Part shown: positions 48,001 to 61,940 of the stretch, one piece after another | Numbering within the stretch: position 1 is the stretch's first letter | Layout: every line of letters starts with the position of its first letter | Assembly (NCBI GenBank): GCA_036874045.1 | Contig: CM072342.1 | Span: 270,501 to 334,500 of the forward strand | Origin: Cymodocea nodosa | Lineage: Eukaryota > Streptophyta > Magnoliopsida > Alismatales > Cymodoceaceae | DNA: 64,000 nt | Reading direction: 5' to 3' | Position numbers and translations under genes: made by a program | Notes under the pieces: generated by a model | What the model was told of the DNA's origin: nothing | Seen by the model: only the letters and a program-made list of their open reading frames with translations | The model's database searches: none

Positions 48001-51000
48001 TGTTGAGATGGTCCCCAATAATCTACATAGATGTAGTCCCACTTCCCCTTTATGGTATGTTCTGCTCTACCAAAAGAAACATGTTTCTGCTTCCCATAGA
48101 TGCAATGCTTGCACAAATCAATATCAGTAAAAATGTGCCCATCTAACTTACCAAGTGTGCTGAGCTTTTGCATTCCCTTCATACTCAAATATCTTAACCT
48201 GGAATGTCAAATAGCTAACGTAGACTACTGATCACTCACTATTGTAGCTGTTGATCCAGTGACAGGCTTGTCTTGAAGAATGTACAAAGGTCTATCCTTG
48301 ATTCCCTTCATCACAACTAGGGAACCCTTCAAAACATGGAGTTCACCTCCTCCACCTGAAAAACTGAAACCCTTCTAATCAAGGGCCATTAACAAGATAA
48401 AGCTTTTGCCCAACCTAGGCACATGCCAAACACCCTCTAAGACTTTGATTGTTTCATCATGCATCCTGAATCTAGCAAATCCAATACCTATTCTGTCACA
48501 AACATCATTATCTATCAAAGTGACTTGTCCGCCATCTAACTCCTTATATGTATGGAAATACTCTTTATTAGGAGTCATATGATGTGATGCACCAGAATCT
48601 AATATCCAACTCTGATCGGAGTAGGCACTACAACAAACAATAAGGGAAAAATCACAATCAGAACCTAAATCTCCATTTTCAACAACTGTTGCATTTCCCT
48701 TAATTTTCAACTTTAGGCAGTTTACTTTCCAATACCCCTTTTCCTTGTAATAATTGTGTTGTGTGTGTCTTCCATAAAGTATACGTATGTGTCATTGAAT
48801 ATGATTGTATTTCCTTGATAATTTATATAAAGGTAAACTTGTCTTTCAGGTATCACCAACTGTTGCCCCTATATATGTAAGGGGTCATCCACGTCCAAGG
48901 GATGTCATGCCAAACCATCTATTGATTTTGTTCTCCCCTTTATTTGTATCAGCAACTATACAACAAAGAATCACAATAGATTGATCACCCGTGGACGTAC
49001 CCGTGTTGGGGAACCACGTAAATTTGTTGTTCTTCGAATTCTCCACTTGCAATCCTCTCTTCCACGCAGATCTCTTCTCCACACCACCCCTAGATGCTCC
49101 ACGTTTGTTTGATCTTTCCGCACAACAATTGGTATCAGAGCGAGGTTGGACATCTCCAGGTTTGCATCTGAAGTTTCGAAGAGATTGATCAAGGTTCAAG
49201 CCATTTTCGTAAGGGATCTCTCTATTATTGTAACTACCGTCGTTGCCAGCGCCAGTCTGCACACTCCAACGCCAAGTCATGCGCCTTCCTCGTCTGTGCT
49301 TCGTTGCATCTCAAATTTTGAGGACGTGTAGTAAGCTTCCTGAAATTCCTTCCTTTAAAATTTCGTGGTCAGAAGTTTCGTATTCAGAGAGATACAGCAG
49401 GAGGCGTCTAGCTAGGCATAGTAGTTTTCTAAACAAGTGACTCTTTGATTGTCGGATTTTGGTTATTTTGTGATTGTGGTTTTGTGCAAGTATTTGCTAC
49501 TATTTTATGATAAGTAGTGTACTTGGCTTGTGGCTGATTGCATTTCGTTGAAATCAGTAGTTTCAGTAGCATATTGTTGTTGAGATATTGCTTGCTATTG
49601 TGTACCTTGCCGTAGAATTGTGTTTGTTGAAATCACATTGTATCTCGTGTGTATTGCTGGTTATTTGTTGTTTTGAAAACATGAATACTTCGGGGTTGAA
49701 GATAGAAAAGTTTGATGGTAAGAATAGCTTCAGCTTATGGCAAATTAAGATGAAAGCACTTCTAAAGCAACAAGGTATTTGGGCTCCTTTAAATAAGGAA
49801 ACTACTCTGAATAGAAATTCGCCAAAGTTTGAATTGCAGGAGGAGAAAGCTCACTCCACCATCTTGTTGTGTTTGTCTAATGAAGTTATAATAGAAGTTG
49901 TTGATGAATCTACCTCGTTAGGTCTTTGGAAGAAACCTGAGTCATTGTATATGACTAAGTCTTTAACAAACAAATTGTTGTTAAAGCAGAGATTGTTCTC
50001 TTTAAAGATGATAGAAGGTGTACCTCTTAAGCAGCATTTAGATCAACTAAATGCTATTCTGATGGAACTCAAGAATATTGGAGTAATCATAGAAGATGAA
50101 GATGCAGCTCTTATCTTACTTTGTTCACTCCCATTGAGTTATGAAAACTTTGTTCAGTCTTGTGTAGTTGGAAGAGATTCAATTACACTAGAAGAAGTGA
50201 GATCCAGCCTTCATTCCAGAGAGCTCAAGCACATGGTGCATGGTAGAAACGAGGCAAGTGGTATTGGCCTCTCAGCTCAGCAGCAAGAGAATAGGGGAAG
50301 AAGCCAGAGACAAGGTGGAGGGAAGAATAGAAGCAGAAGCAAGTCGAAGGGCAAGTACTCTAGGGATACTTGTCATTACTGTAAGGAGAAAGGACATTGG
50401 AAATCACATTATCCCAAGCTTATGAACAAAGGAAAGGTTGCTGTGGCAGAAACCAGTTCTACGTCAAGTGATGACTTTTCTCTTACAGTTTGTTGCAGTG
50501 CCTATTCTAATGATCAGTGGATTATGGACTCAGGAGCTTCACATCATATGACTCCTATTAGAGAGTATTTTGACACCTACGAGCAGGTGGAGGGTGGTCA
50601 AGTGACTTTGGCCAAAGATGATGTGTGTTCTAGAGTTGGTGTGGGCACTATAAAATTTAAACTGCATGATGGCACAATTAGAATTTTGGAGGACGTTTGA
50701 CACGTCCCAAAGCTTGGAAAAAGTCTGATCTCACTAATGGCCCTTGATACTAAGGGTTATAGATATACAGGTGGTGAGGGGAAGATCAACATACTAAAAG
50801 GCTCGTTAGTTGTTATGAAGGGAATCAAATATGGTCCTTTATACATTTTGCAGGGCACTCCAATTGTTGGCGTAGCTACATCTGCTATATCTGGTCAGCA
50901 TGATTTTTCTGTCATATGGCACTCAAGGATGGGTCATTTGGGGCAGAAAGGAATGCAGAAACTGAGTACTTTAGGCAAGTTTGATGGGCACAAGGTTGCT

Positions 51001-52200
51001 TGTATTGACATGTGCAAACATTGTGTCTTTGGCAAACAGAAAAGAGTGTCATTTGCATGCAGTCAGCATAGCTCCAAGGGAGTTCTTGATTATATTCATG
51101 CTGATTGTTGGGGGCCTTCATGTCAGCCTTCTATTGCAGGTTCCAGATATTTTCTTTCTATCATTGACTGTCATTTAAGGATGAACTGTGTTTTCTTTTT
51201 GACACACAAAAGTGAAGTTTTTTCTTGCTTCAAGCATTGAAAGAAGCAGGTAGAAAATCAAACAGACAGAAAGGTAAAATATCTTAGAACTGATAATGGT
51301 CTTGAGTTTTGTTCTCAAGAATTTGATAACTTTTGTAAAGATGAAGGCATTACACGGCATAACATTGTTAGGTATACCCCTCAGCAAAATGGAGTGGTTG
51401 AAAGATTGAACAGAACACTCCTAGAAAAGGCACGTTGTATGCTGTCTCATGTAGGTTTGAGCAAGAAGTTTTGGGCAGAGGCTATTAACACAGTTTCCTA
51501 TCTGGTGAACAGGTCCCCTTCTAGTGCCTTAAATGGGAAGATACCTCTTGAGGTATGGTCGAAAAGATCTGCTAGTTATTCAAAGCTCAGAATTTTCAAA
51601 TGTCTAGCTTACTATCATATGAACAATGGCAAGCTGGAACCACATGCCAAGAAAGGCATATTTGTAGGCTATGGTGTTGGTGTAAAGGGATACAGGATAT
51701 ATGATATTGAATCTCACAAAGTAATATATAGCCGTGATGTTACTTTTAATGAGAATTCTCTTTTGCAGGCAACAGATAAACTAGCAGGTGAAACACTAGA
51801 AATTGAGCACACCCTTCCTGAACAGATGGAGATAGATGACGCACAGTAGCCACCTATCACTGATCAAGTTGAAATTAGAGAAATCTCATCTGAAACTTAG
51901 GAAAATGAAGTTGAGGAGGAAGAGGTGGAGCAACCACCACCAAGAACCATTGGCAAAGATCGTCCTAGAAGAGACGTTAGACCTCCGATTAGATATGGCT
52001 ACGATAGTTTGGTTGCTTTTGCCTTACAAGTAATAGTTGAAGTGGAGGATTTTGTTGATCCACCTACATATGAAGCTGCAATGAAAGATTCAGAAGTTGG
52101 TCTTTGGATGTCTGCTATGGAGGAGGAACTCCAATCTCTCCATAAGAACAATACTTAGGAACTAGTGAAACGTCCAAAGAACACAAATATTGTTGGTTGC

Positions 52201-54510
52201 TGTTTAGAATGAAAAAATGCATATTATTAACGGTTAAATGATGGTTAATTGCATAATATTTAGCTTATCATATGAGAATTAAGTCATTATGTTATAATTG
52301 CACTGTTATATGATTTAATTGAAGAATCTACTTAATTTTGGGGAATTAATGTCAATTTAGTACATTTCTGAACTGTCGGTAAGTTGCAGGCTGTGAAATT
52401 CTTAAGTATCCGAATTTTCTGATATTTCGGATAGTTATGTTTAACATACCGAACATATTTCAGACAGTTATGTTTAATAGACCGAACATGTCGGATAATT
52501 ATGTTTATATTGCTGAACAGTTATGTTTTGAAAGAATATTTTATTATTTCCTAAAGTACACGTGTCAAAATCATAATGCATGACTTAAGTGAACTTTCGG
52601 TGAGTTATCTCTAACTATCTGAAATTGCAGCTGGACATCGGATAGTTATATGTGTAACCCTCCGAAATCTCTTTTTATTTATAAAATAGCTGTGGACACG
52701 TGTCATGTTTTGGTAAAGTGACTTAAGTGGATTTTCGGTGAGTTAGCTGTAACTATCCGAAATGCATCTGAGCATCGGATAGTTAAACATGTAACTCTCC
52801 GAAATGAGTATTTTATTATTAAACTGCTACTGACACGTGTCAAGATTTGGTAGATTTATTTAAGTTATATATCGGTGAGTTAGTTGTAACTATCCAAAAT
52901 GCATCTGAGCATCGGATAGTTAAATTTATACACGTGTTGAATTTAAGTGCTTTAGTATATCACGTGAGATGCACATGTTTAACTCGTTAAGTTAGCATAA
53001 CTGTACGTGTTGAGTTACATGAATACATACTAAAGTAACGTGTTATGTTAGCGGCTTATTTCTTTAATGCACGTGTTTTATAGTTAAATCAACGAAGAAA
53101 GTTCGTTGAGTTATCTGTAATTCCACAGACTATTTATTTTCTAATATGCCACTATAGCGGTTGCAAAAACAAGACAGTTGGAAGAAAAACCACGATTGCA
53201 CGTATCACACAGGAATTCACTCGTCAAAGGGAGAAGAAATCATCGCCGTTGATATGAATGAAGGAAATCCAACTAATCATTCAAGCAGAAGCAGTTACTA
53301 CTGAAGAAATATAAAAGAAAAGAAGAAAAAGAAGTAAAGTGTGTGTGGGTGATTGATGGACGACCAATGTGTACAGAGGAGGAACACCGAGCTTTCTACA
53401 GGCAGTATCGGTAATTCTCCAAAGTACCACACCAACCATCGTTACCACCACCATATCCACCATAATCACCAACCATCGGAGGTCTGTGAGAATACTTTCT
53501 TGAAGTCGGGTCGATTCCGAGCCAAACACAGTGTCTAACAACCATTGTGAGGAGTGATTGCGTCGAGAGAAGGGAAGCCATTTTCACTAAGCGCCGACTC
53601 ATATTTCAGGAGATCGTAAAGCTTTTAGCCTTGGCTTCGGGTTGATGCCTGTATGCTGAAGAGAAGATTATCTTGTAATTCTGGAGGGAGACAGAATTGT
53701 AAGTGGTTTAATTTTCAGTAGTGTAATCGCGTTGCAAGTAGTGTCGTAAGTATTTACTGTCGAGTGAGATTACTTTACATTTCACCTTTCACCCATTTCC
53801 ATGTTCATATTAAAACAAAAATACCAAAAACAATTTATCTATGTTTGTATGTTGTATTTGAGTGTTGTATTGTTTGTGTTGTATCGTGATTAATGTTATC
53901 TTTGTCAGTGTTGTGATTATTTTATGTTTGTTTTAGTTTTACAGTTTACTGAAATTGGTTCGTTCAAAAGACTTAAAGATTTTAATGATTACTGTTTGAA
54001 TTATCTAAATGTTAATATTGCTTAATGATAAATCCAATGTTTACTAACATTAAAGAGCTTAATTGATGTTATTTACAATCTGTGGAATCGTCCAATGGTT
54101 GACCAAATTCCTCTGTAAATAGTAGTATTAAAAAGAAAAGATAGGTTTGTGGAGTTAACTTAAGTCCATGAGGTTAGTCCGTTAAGTTATCCATAACTCA
54201 ACGGACTAAGTCCTTTGAGTTAGCTGTAATTCAACAGAGAGCTTATTGAATATATAAATTTAATTTTTAACAAGCAAACAATTCTCAAGTTCGTCAGCAA
54301 TTCCTTGTGAGATCGACCTGTACTTGCACACTGATACAATAGACACTGTGCACTTGTAGTTAAAGTACAAATTGAAATTAATATCTAAATTATATTAAAG
54401 GTTGTTTGTTTACTTCTAAAAAAAGAATAGGCATAAAGATAAATTAACTAAGTAAAAACAGAAGTAACAAATCCAAGTTTTTCTAGTGTAGTGCTGGGAA
54501 AACGCAAACA
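52201..54510 (+). mobile_element. Solo LTR (2,310 bp) of the Athila-like gypsy family
   Basis: The element starts TGTTTAGAATG and ends CGCAAACA, flanked by a perfect 5-bp duplication GTTGC (52196-52200 and 54511-54515). It separates the integrase part of the inner copia from its reverse transcriptase. It is homologous, in opposite orientation, to 59692-61940. It has no internal region, so this is an LTR-LTR recombination product. Confidence 0.88.
52559..53075 (+). repeat. G-box-rich repeat section of the gypsy LTR
   Basis: Imperfect units of about 115-140 bp carry GGTGAGTTAGCTGTAACTAT and ACACGTGTCA. Perfect CACGTG sites lie at 52559-52564, 52697-52702, 52834-52839, 52931-52936, 52961-52966 and 53070-53075. 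The inverted LTR copy at 59692-61940 keeps at least four. G-boxes bind plant bZIP and bHLH factors, so this may be the element's promoter or enhancer region. Confidence 0.6.
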
Positions 54511-55504
54511 GTTGCAAATGGGTCTATAAGAAGATTGGGACTCAAGGCAACGCAAGTGTGCAGCACAAGGCAAGATTAGTCGCCAAAGGTTATTCACAGC
54601 GAGAAGGAGTTGACTTCAATGAGGTATTTGCTCCTGTTGTACGTCATACATCTATGAGAATTTTGTTATCCATTGTTGCAACACAAAATTTAGAATTGGA
54701 ACAACTAGATGTAAAGACGGTCTTCTTGCATGGTGAGTTGGAAGAAAATATTTGGATGGAACAACCAACAGGGTTTGTGGTGAAAGGTAAATCTAATTGG
54801 GTGTGCAAATTAAATAAGTTCTTATATGGACTTAAACAGTCACCACGCCAATGGTACAAAAGGTTTAATGCCTTTATAGTTAAAGTTGGTTTTAAACGCA
54901 GCAACTATGATTCATGTGTATATGTTACAACTCTTGATAAGAGTACACATGTTTATTTGTTATTATATGTTGATGATATTCTTATAGCTACGAAGAATAT
55001 CGAAGTGATACAGGAGCTAAAGGACACATTAAAATCAGAATTTGATATGAAGGATCTTGGTCCAGCTGGCAGAATTCTTGGAATGGAGATTAGGCGTGAA
55101 CGAAATTCTGATAAGCTGTTTTTGAATCAACAGAAGTATATTGAGAAGATCCTTAGCAGATTTGGTATGGCTTCATGCAAAGCCATTAGCACACCTTATG
55201 ACAAAAATGTCAAATTGTCATCTGCGATGTCTCCACAAACTGATTCTGAAAAGCTTGATATGCAGCGAGTTCCCTATGCACATGCAGTTGGAAGTCTTAT
55301 GTATACTATGGTATGCACTAGGCCTGATTTGGCATATCCTTTGAGTGTTGTTAGTAGGTTCATGTCCAATCCGGGCAGGGAACATTAGAAAGTAGTTAAA
55401 AGGATATTCAGATATTTGAAAGGAACTCTAGGTGTTGGCTTGATGTATGCAGCAGATCAGGGTTGTACTATGGCTAGTTATATAGACTCAAACTATGTAG
55501 GTGA

Positions 55505-58500
55505 TTTACTACTTTTTCTAAGATTAACTTAATTTGTTTATTAGCACTTTCTACTTGTCCACTTGTTTGCGGATGATATGATGTTGCAATTTTGTGGTTT
55601 ATTCCATATTTATTCATTAAGGCTTCAAAACTTCTATTACAGAAATGAGTTCCTCTATCACTGATAATAGCTTTAGGTATTTCAAATCTGGCAAATATAT
55701 TTGTTCTTATAAATTGTATTACCACTTTGTTATCATTAGTTTTTGTAGGAATAGCTTCTATCCATTTAGATACATAATCCACCCCCAACAATATGTAATT
55801 AAATTGATTAGACATAGGAAATAGACCCATAAAATCTATTCCCCACACATCAAAGATTTCAACCTCAACAATAAGATTAAGAGGCATCATATTCCTCTTT
55901 AATATTCTTCCTATTTGTTGACATCTTAAACAACTTAAGCAATATTTATGAGCATCTTTGAATAGTGTTGGCCAATAAAACCTACATTACAGAATTTTTG
56001 CAGCAGTTTTCCCTGAACCAAAATGCCCTCCACAAGCTTGGTCATGACAGAAATACAATATGCTCGGATATTCAGTTTCTGGAACACACCTTCTTAAAAT
56101 CAGATCAAGACATTTCTTAAATAAGTATGGGTCTTCCCAATAGTAATATTTTACTCTCGAGAAAAATAATTTTTTATCCTGTCTATTCCAATCCTTAGGT
56201 GTTAAATCAGTTACTAAGTAATTAACTATGTCTGCATACCAAGGCATTGTGTTGATGGTCATTAATTATTCATCAGGAAAATTATCCTTAATTTCAATAT
56301 TTGATTTTTCTATTTGTAATCTTGATAAATGATCTGCTACTACATTCTCACAACCTTTTTTATCTTTAATTTCTAGATCAAATTCTTGTAATAATAATAT
56401 CCATCGGATCAATCTAGGTTTAGTCTCTTTTTTCTTTATTAGATGTTTTAAAGCTAAATGATCCGTGTATACTATCACTTTAGCTCCAATCAGATATGAT
56501 CTAAACTTTTCTAAGGCAAACACAACAACTAATAGTTCTTTTTCAGTAGTTGTGTAATTAACTTGAGCATCATTTAAGGTTTTGCTTGCATAATGAATCA
56601 CTCTAGGAGATTTTTCTATCTTCTGTCTCAACATTGCTCCTACAGCAAAATCAGATGTATCGCACATTAATTCAAATGGATGGTTCCAATCAGGTGCTTG
56701 AATTATAGGAGTTGAAATTAAGCTAATCTTAAGTCTGAAAAATGATTCCTTGCAATTTTTATCAAAGTTAAATGAAACATCTTTTAATAGATTAGTTAAA
56801 GGTCTAGCTATCTTGCTAAAGTCTTTAATAAATCTTCTATAAAAACCAGCATGTCCTAGAAATGATCTAATATCTTTTACTGATTTAGGTTGTGGTAGAT
56901 TAGAAATTAATTCTATTTTAGCTTTATCTACTTCCAACCCTTTCTTAGAAATAACATGCCCTAAGACTATTCCTTGTTTAACCATGAAGTGACATTTTTC
57001 CCAATTTAAAATCAAATTTTTTTCCACACAACATTTTAATATTTGGTCTAAATTGCTTAAACAAACTTTATATGAGTTGTCATATACAGTAAAATCATCT
57101 ATAAATATTTCTAAAAAATCTTCAGTCATTCCAGTAAATATGCCTTGCATACACATTTGAAAGGTAGTTGGTGCATTACATAATCTGAATGGCATTCTCT
57201 TAAAAGCATAAGTTCCATTAGGACAGGTGAAAGTTGTTTTCTCTTGATCCTCTAATGCTACTAGAATTTGATTATAACCTGAATACCCGTCTAAGAAACA
57301 AAAATATTCTTGCCCTACTAATCTTTCCAGCATTTGATCTATAAAAGATAAGGGAAAATGATCTTTCCTAGTCACAACATTCAGCTTTCTATAGTCTATA
57401 CATACTCTCCAGCCTGATTGAATTCTAGTAGGTATCAAGTCTTAACTTTCATTCCTAATAACTGTTAATCCTGATTTCTTGGGAACTACATGGATTGGGC
57501 TAACCCACGGCTATCAGAAATCGGATAAATTATGTCATTATCTAACCATTTCACTATTTCCTTCTTGACTACTTCTTTAAGGTTTGGATTTAATCTCCTC
57601 TCAGGAATTCTAACAAGTTTAGCATTCTCTTCTAAATATATGTGGTGACAGCATAAAGCTGAACTTAACCCTTTTATATCAGTCATAGTCCATCATATTG
57701 CTTCTTTATAAGTTTTTACTACATCTTTTAATTTAGCTATTTGATCCTCTTTTAAATCTGAAGCAATAATGATTGGACAGGTTCGTTTCTCTTCCAGAAA
57801 TATATAGGTTAATTCAGGAGGTAAAGGTTTTAATTCTAAATGTTACCCATCAGAAGCTAAAGCTCCTAATTGAACATCATCATTTTCTAAATTAATTTCT
57901 TCCTAATCTCCTTCTATATCTATACTTTCACTTTCCGCTAAAGTTTCAGAATTGATTTGACTATTTAATTCTTCTTGAATCACATCTTCTAACATATCTC
58001 CTTCATCCTCTAAAAAGTCTATGGTATGTAAGGACATTTTTAACTCCTTAAACCTTTCTGGTTTGAAAATATTTAATTGAGTATCCTCATTACCATATGC
58101 TAACTTCATTACTCTAGTTTTACAATTTATAACAGCCCTTGATGTTGCTAAAAATGGCCTTCCCAAAATTAAAGATGTATCACTATTTTTATGCTTAATT
58201 TGTTGGGAATCCAAAATTACAATATCAATAGAATATATAAAATTTTTGATTTTAATTAAGACATCCTCTATTTTTCCTCTAGGGTATCTTATACTTCTAT
58301 CAGCTAATTGAATAACTGTACTACTAGGAGTTAAACCTTCTAATCTTAAGGATGCAAATATATCACTTGACATAACATTTATACCTGCACCTAAGTCTAT
58401 TAAGGTTCTTTCTAGAATGGTATTTCCTATTGTGCATGATATAACAGGGATTCCAGGATCAGATAACTTTTTAGGAATTTGTGGTAGAAATAGGGAACTA

Positions 58501-61500
58501 CTTTGCTCAGCTAAAAAGACCTTTCTAAGAACTTTTCGCTCTCTTTTTCTAGTACACCAATCCTTCAGAAATTTAGCACAAGGTGGTATTTTCTGCAATA
58601 GATCTAACAAAGGAATATTAACTTTTACTTTTTCAAAAATTTCTCTAATTTTTTCTTATTTTTCAGGTATTGTTTGTTGTAATCTTTTAGGATAAGGTGC
58701 TAAAGATTGTGATTTAAAAGATTCTTTTTCTTTCGTTTGATTTGTTTGATCATTTTTAGCTTCATTAGCAGATTCAGATTGTTCTTTAGTGATTTCTAGA
58801 TTTTCAGCTATTACATTTTCCTTATCATTTTGATTTTTACTCTTATCCACCTTCATATCAATTTCATTTTGAGTTCTTGGTGGTATATCAGTTCCAGATC
58901 TTAATGTTACACAAACATCTTCCAGATTTTCATTACTCTTATGATGTTTTTGTATATCATTTTCGTAATTATGATCTTCAATTGTTTTTAGTTTTAAAGT
59001 GCATTCTTTAAATTCTCTTGCATTAATATTTTCTGTTTGCTATATATTTTGCAAATTATGCAGGTTTATAACATTATAATTTTCAATGTCCTGTTGCATA
59101 ACTTGTATTTTCATTGTATATTCGTCCAATGCTTTTAGTTTTCTTTCCAGATCATCTAATCTCATTGCATTCAATTTTTGATCAATTTTCATTATGATTT
59201 TTTCAATTTCGTAAATTATATCCATTTTAGGTTCTGAATATGCTTACTTATAGTTTAATTGGTTGACTTCTTGTTGTTGACACATAAAGTATTCTAGTTT
59301 GTCCAAGTTTTTCTCTATACTACGCTCTAGTCTGTGATACATATCCCAAACTTCTGTGTCTCTCAACATATTACACATTCTATACTGACCATCAGTTGGG
59401 TAAACTATAGGATTCTCATACTCGGTTCTATTATATTGAGGATAATTCATTTGTTGTTCATGGGATCTATCCATCTGCAAACGTCTCAGTTTCAAACAGT
59501 CAAAAATGTCATGTCCTTCAGAATTGCAGAATTCACATATGCTAATTACAGGTTTCAGAAATCTTTGAGCATAAGCATATGTCATATTCTCAATTACAGA
59601 AGAAAACACACAACACTCTGGCTATTAAAACAAAACAGCTCTAACAGTTGCTTATATTAATTCAATTCCCAAGCAACGGCACCATAAAACTTGTTTGGTT
59701 TTTCCCAGTACGACACTAGAATATCTGATTAGATCTCCAATAACGTACTAGAAAAACTTGGATTTATTACTTCTATTTTTACTTAGTTAATTTATCTTTA
59801 TGCCTATTCTTTTTCTTTAAGAAGTAAACAAACAACCTTTAATACAATTTAGATATTAATTCCAATTTGTACTTTAACTGCAAGTGCATAGTGTCTATTG
59901 TATCAGTGTACAAGTACAGGTCGATCCCACAGGGAATTGCTTAAAAGTTTAGAACTGTTCGTTTGTTAACAATCAAATTTATATATTCAATAAGCTTTCC
60001 ATTGAATTACAATTAACTCAACGGATAAAGTTCGTTGAGTTATAGCTAACTCAATGGACTAACCTCGTGGACTTAAGTTAACTCCACGAGCCTGTCTTTT
60101 CTTTTTAATACTGCTATTTACAGAGGAATTCGGCCAACCGTTGGGCGATTCCACAGATTATAAATAACATCAATTAAGCTCTTTAATGTTAGTAAACACT
60201 GGATTTATCATTAAGCAATACTAACATTCAGATAATTCAAACAGTAACCATTAAAATCTTTAAGTCTTTTGAACGAACCAATTTCAGTAAACTGTAAAAC
60301 TAAAACAAACATAAAACAATCACAACACTAACAAAGATAACATTAATCACGATACAACACAAACAATACAACACTCAAATACAACATACAATAACAGATA
60401 AGTTGTTTTTGGTATTTTTGGTTTAATATGAACATGGAAATGGGCGAAAGGTGAAATGTAAAGTAATCTCAATCAATAGTAAATACTTCCATCACTACAT
60501 ACGACGCGATTACACCACTGAAAATTAAACCACTTACAATCCTATCTCCTCTCCCTATAGAATTGCGAGTCCAGAATTGCAAGATAATCTCCTCTTCAGC
60601 ATAGAAGCATTAACCCGAAGTCAAGGCTAGAAGCTTTACGATCTCCTGAAATATGAGTCGGCACTTAGTGAAAATGACTTCCCTTCCCGCAACGCGATCA
60701 CTCCTCACAATGGTTGTCAGGCACCGTGTTTTGCTCGGAATCGACCTGACATCAAGAAAGTATTCTCACAGACCTCCGATGGTTGGCGATTAAGGTGGAT
60801 ATGGTGGTGGTAACGATGGTTGGTGTGGTACTTTGGAGAATTACCGATACTGCCTGTAGAAAGCTCGGTGTTCCTCCTCTGTACACATTGGTCGTCCATC
60901 AATCACCCACACACACTTTACTTCTTTTTCTTCTTTTCTTTTATATTTCTTCAGTAGTAACTGCTTCTGCTTGAATGGTCGGTTGGATTTCCTTCATTTA
61001 TATCAACGGCGATGATTTCTTCTCCCTGTGTAATACATGCAATCGTGGTTTTTCTTCCAACTGTCATATTTCTACAACCGCTATAGTGGCATATTAGAAA
61101 ATAAATAGTCTGTGGAGTTACAGATAACTCAACGGACTTTCTTCGTTGATTTAACTATAAAACACGTGCATAAATTTAAATATCCGATGCTCAGGTGCAT
61201 TTCGGATACTTACAAACTTAACTATCTGATGCTTAGATGCATTTCGGATAGCTATAGATAACTCACCGATATATAACTTAAGTAAATCTACCAAATCTCG
61301 ACACGTGTCAGCAGCAATTTAATAATAAAATACACATTTCAGAGAGTTACAGGTCTAACTATCCGATGCTCAAATACATTTCGGATAGTTACAGCTAACT
61401 CACTAAAAGTCCACTTAAGTCACTTTACAAGAATATGACACGTGTCCTCAGCTATTTTACAAATAAAAAGAGATTTCGGAGGGTTACACATATAACTGTC

Positions 61501-61940
61501 TGATGCCCAACTGCAATTTCGAATAGTTAGAGATAACTCACCGAAAGTTCACTTAAGTCATGCATTCTGGTTTTAACACGTGTACTTCAGGAAATAATAA
61601 AATATTCTTTCAAAACATAACTGTTCAGCAATTTAAACATAACTATCCGACATGTTCAGTCTATTAAACATAACTGTCCGAAATATGTTCGGTATGTTAA
61701 ACATAACTATTTGAAATATCAGAAAATTCGAATACTTAAGAATTTCACAGCCTGCAACTTACCGATAGTTCAGAAATATACTAAATTGACATTAATTCCC
61801 CAAAATTAAGCGATAATTCTAATTAAAACATATAACAGTGCAATTATAACATAATGGCTTAATTCTTATATGATAAGCTAAATATTATGTAATTAACCAT
61901 CATTTAATTGTTAATAATATGCACTTTTTCATTCTAAACA
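55505..61940 (-). mobile_element. Athila-like Ty3/gypsy element, incomplete, minus strand
   Basis: The 5' LTR is 59692-61940 (2,249 bp). A primer-binding site TGGTGCCGTTGCTTGGG follows at 59684-59668 and resembles the site used by Athila/Tat elements. Then come gag with a zinc-knuckle-like CEFCNSEGHDIFDC (59244-59609), an aspartic protease region (57903-58610), reverse transcriptase/RNase H with VCIDYRKLN and [13 protein letters not shown] (56266-57438) and integrase (55505-56262). No 3' LTR is seen at the left end, where inner copia sequence resumes, so the element is incomplete. It is broken, with several breaks. Confidence 0.82.

Noticed and set aside
48885-49331. Short frames on both strands at the inner copia left LTR (e.g. 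minus 131 codons)
   Set aside because: They fall inside the LTR and leader, recur in the right LTR, and match no protein family.
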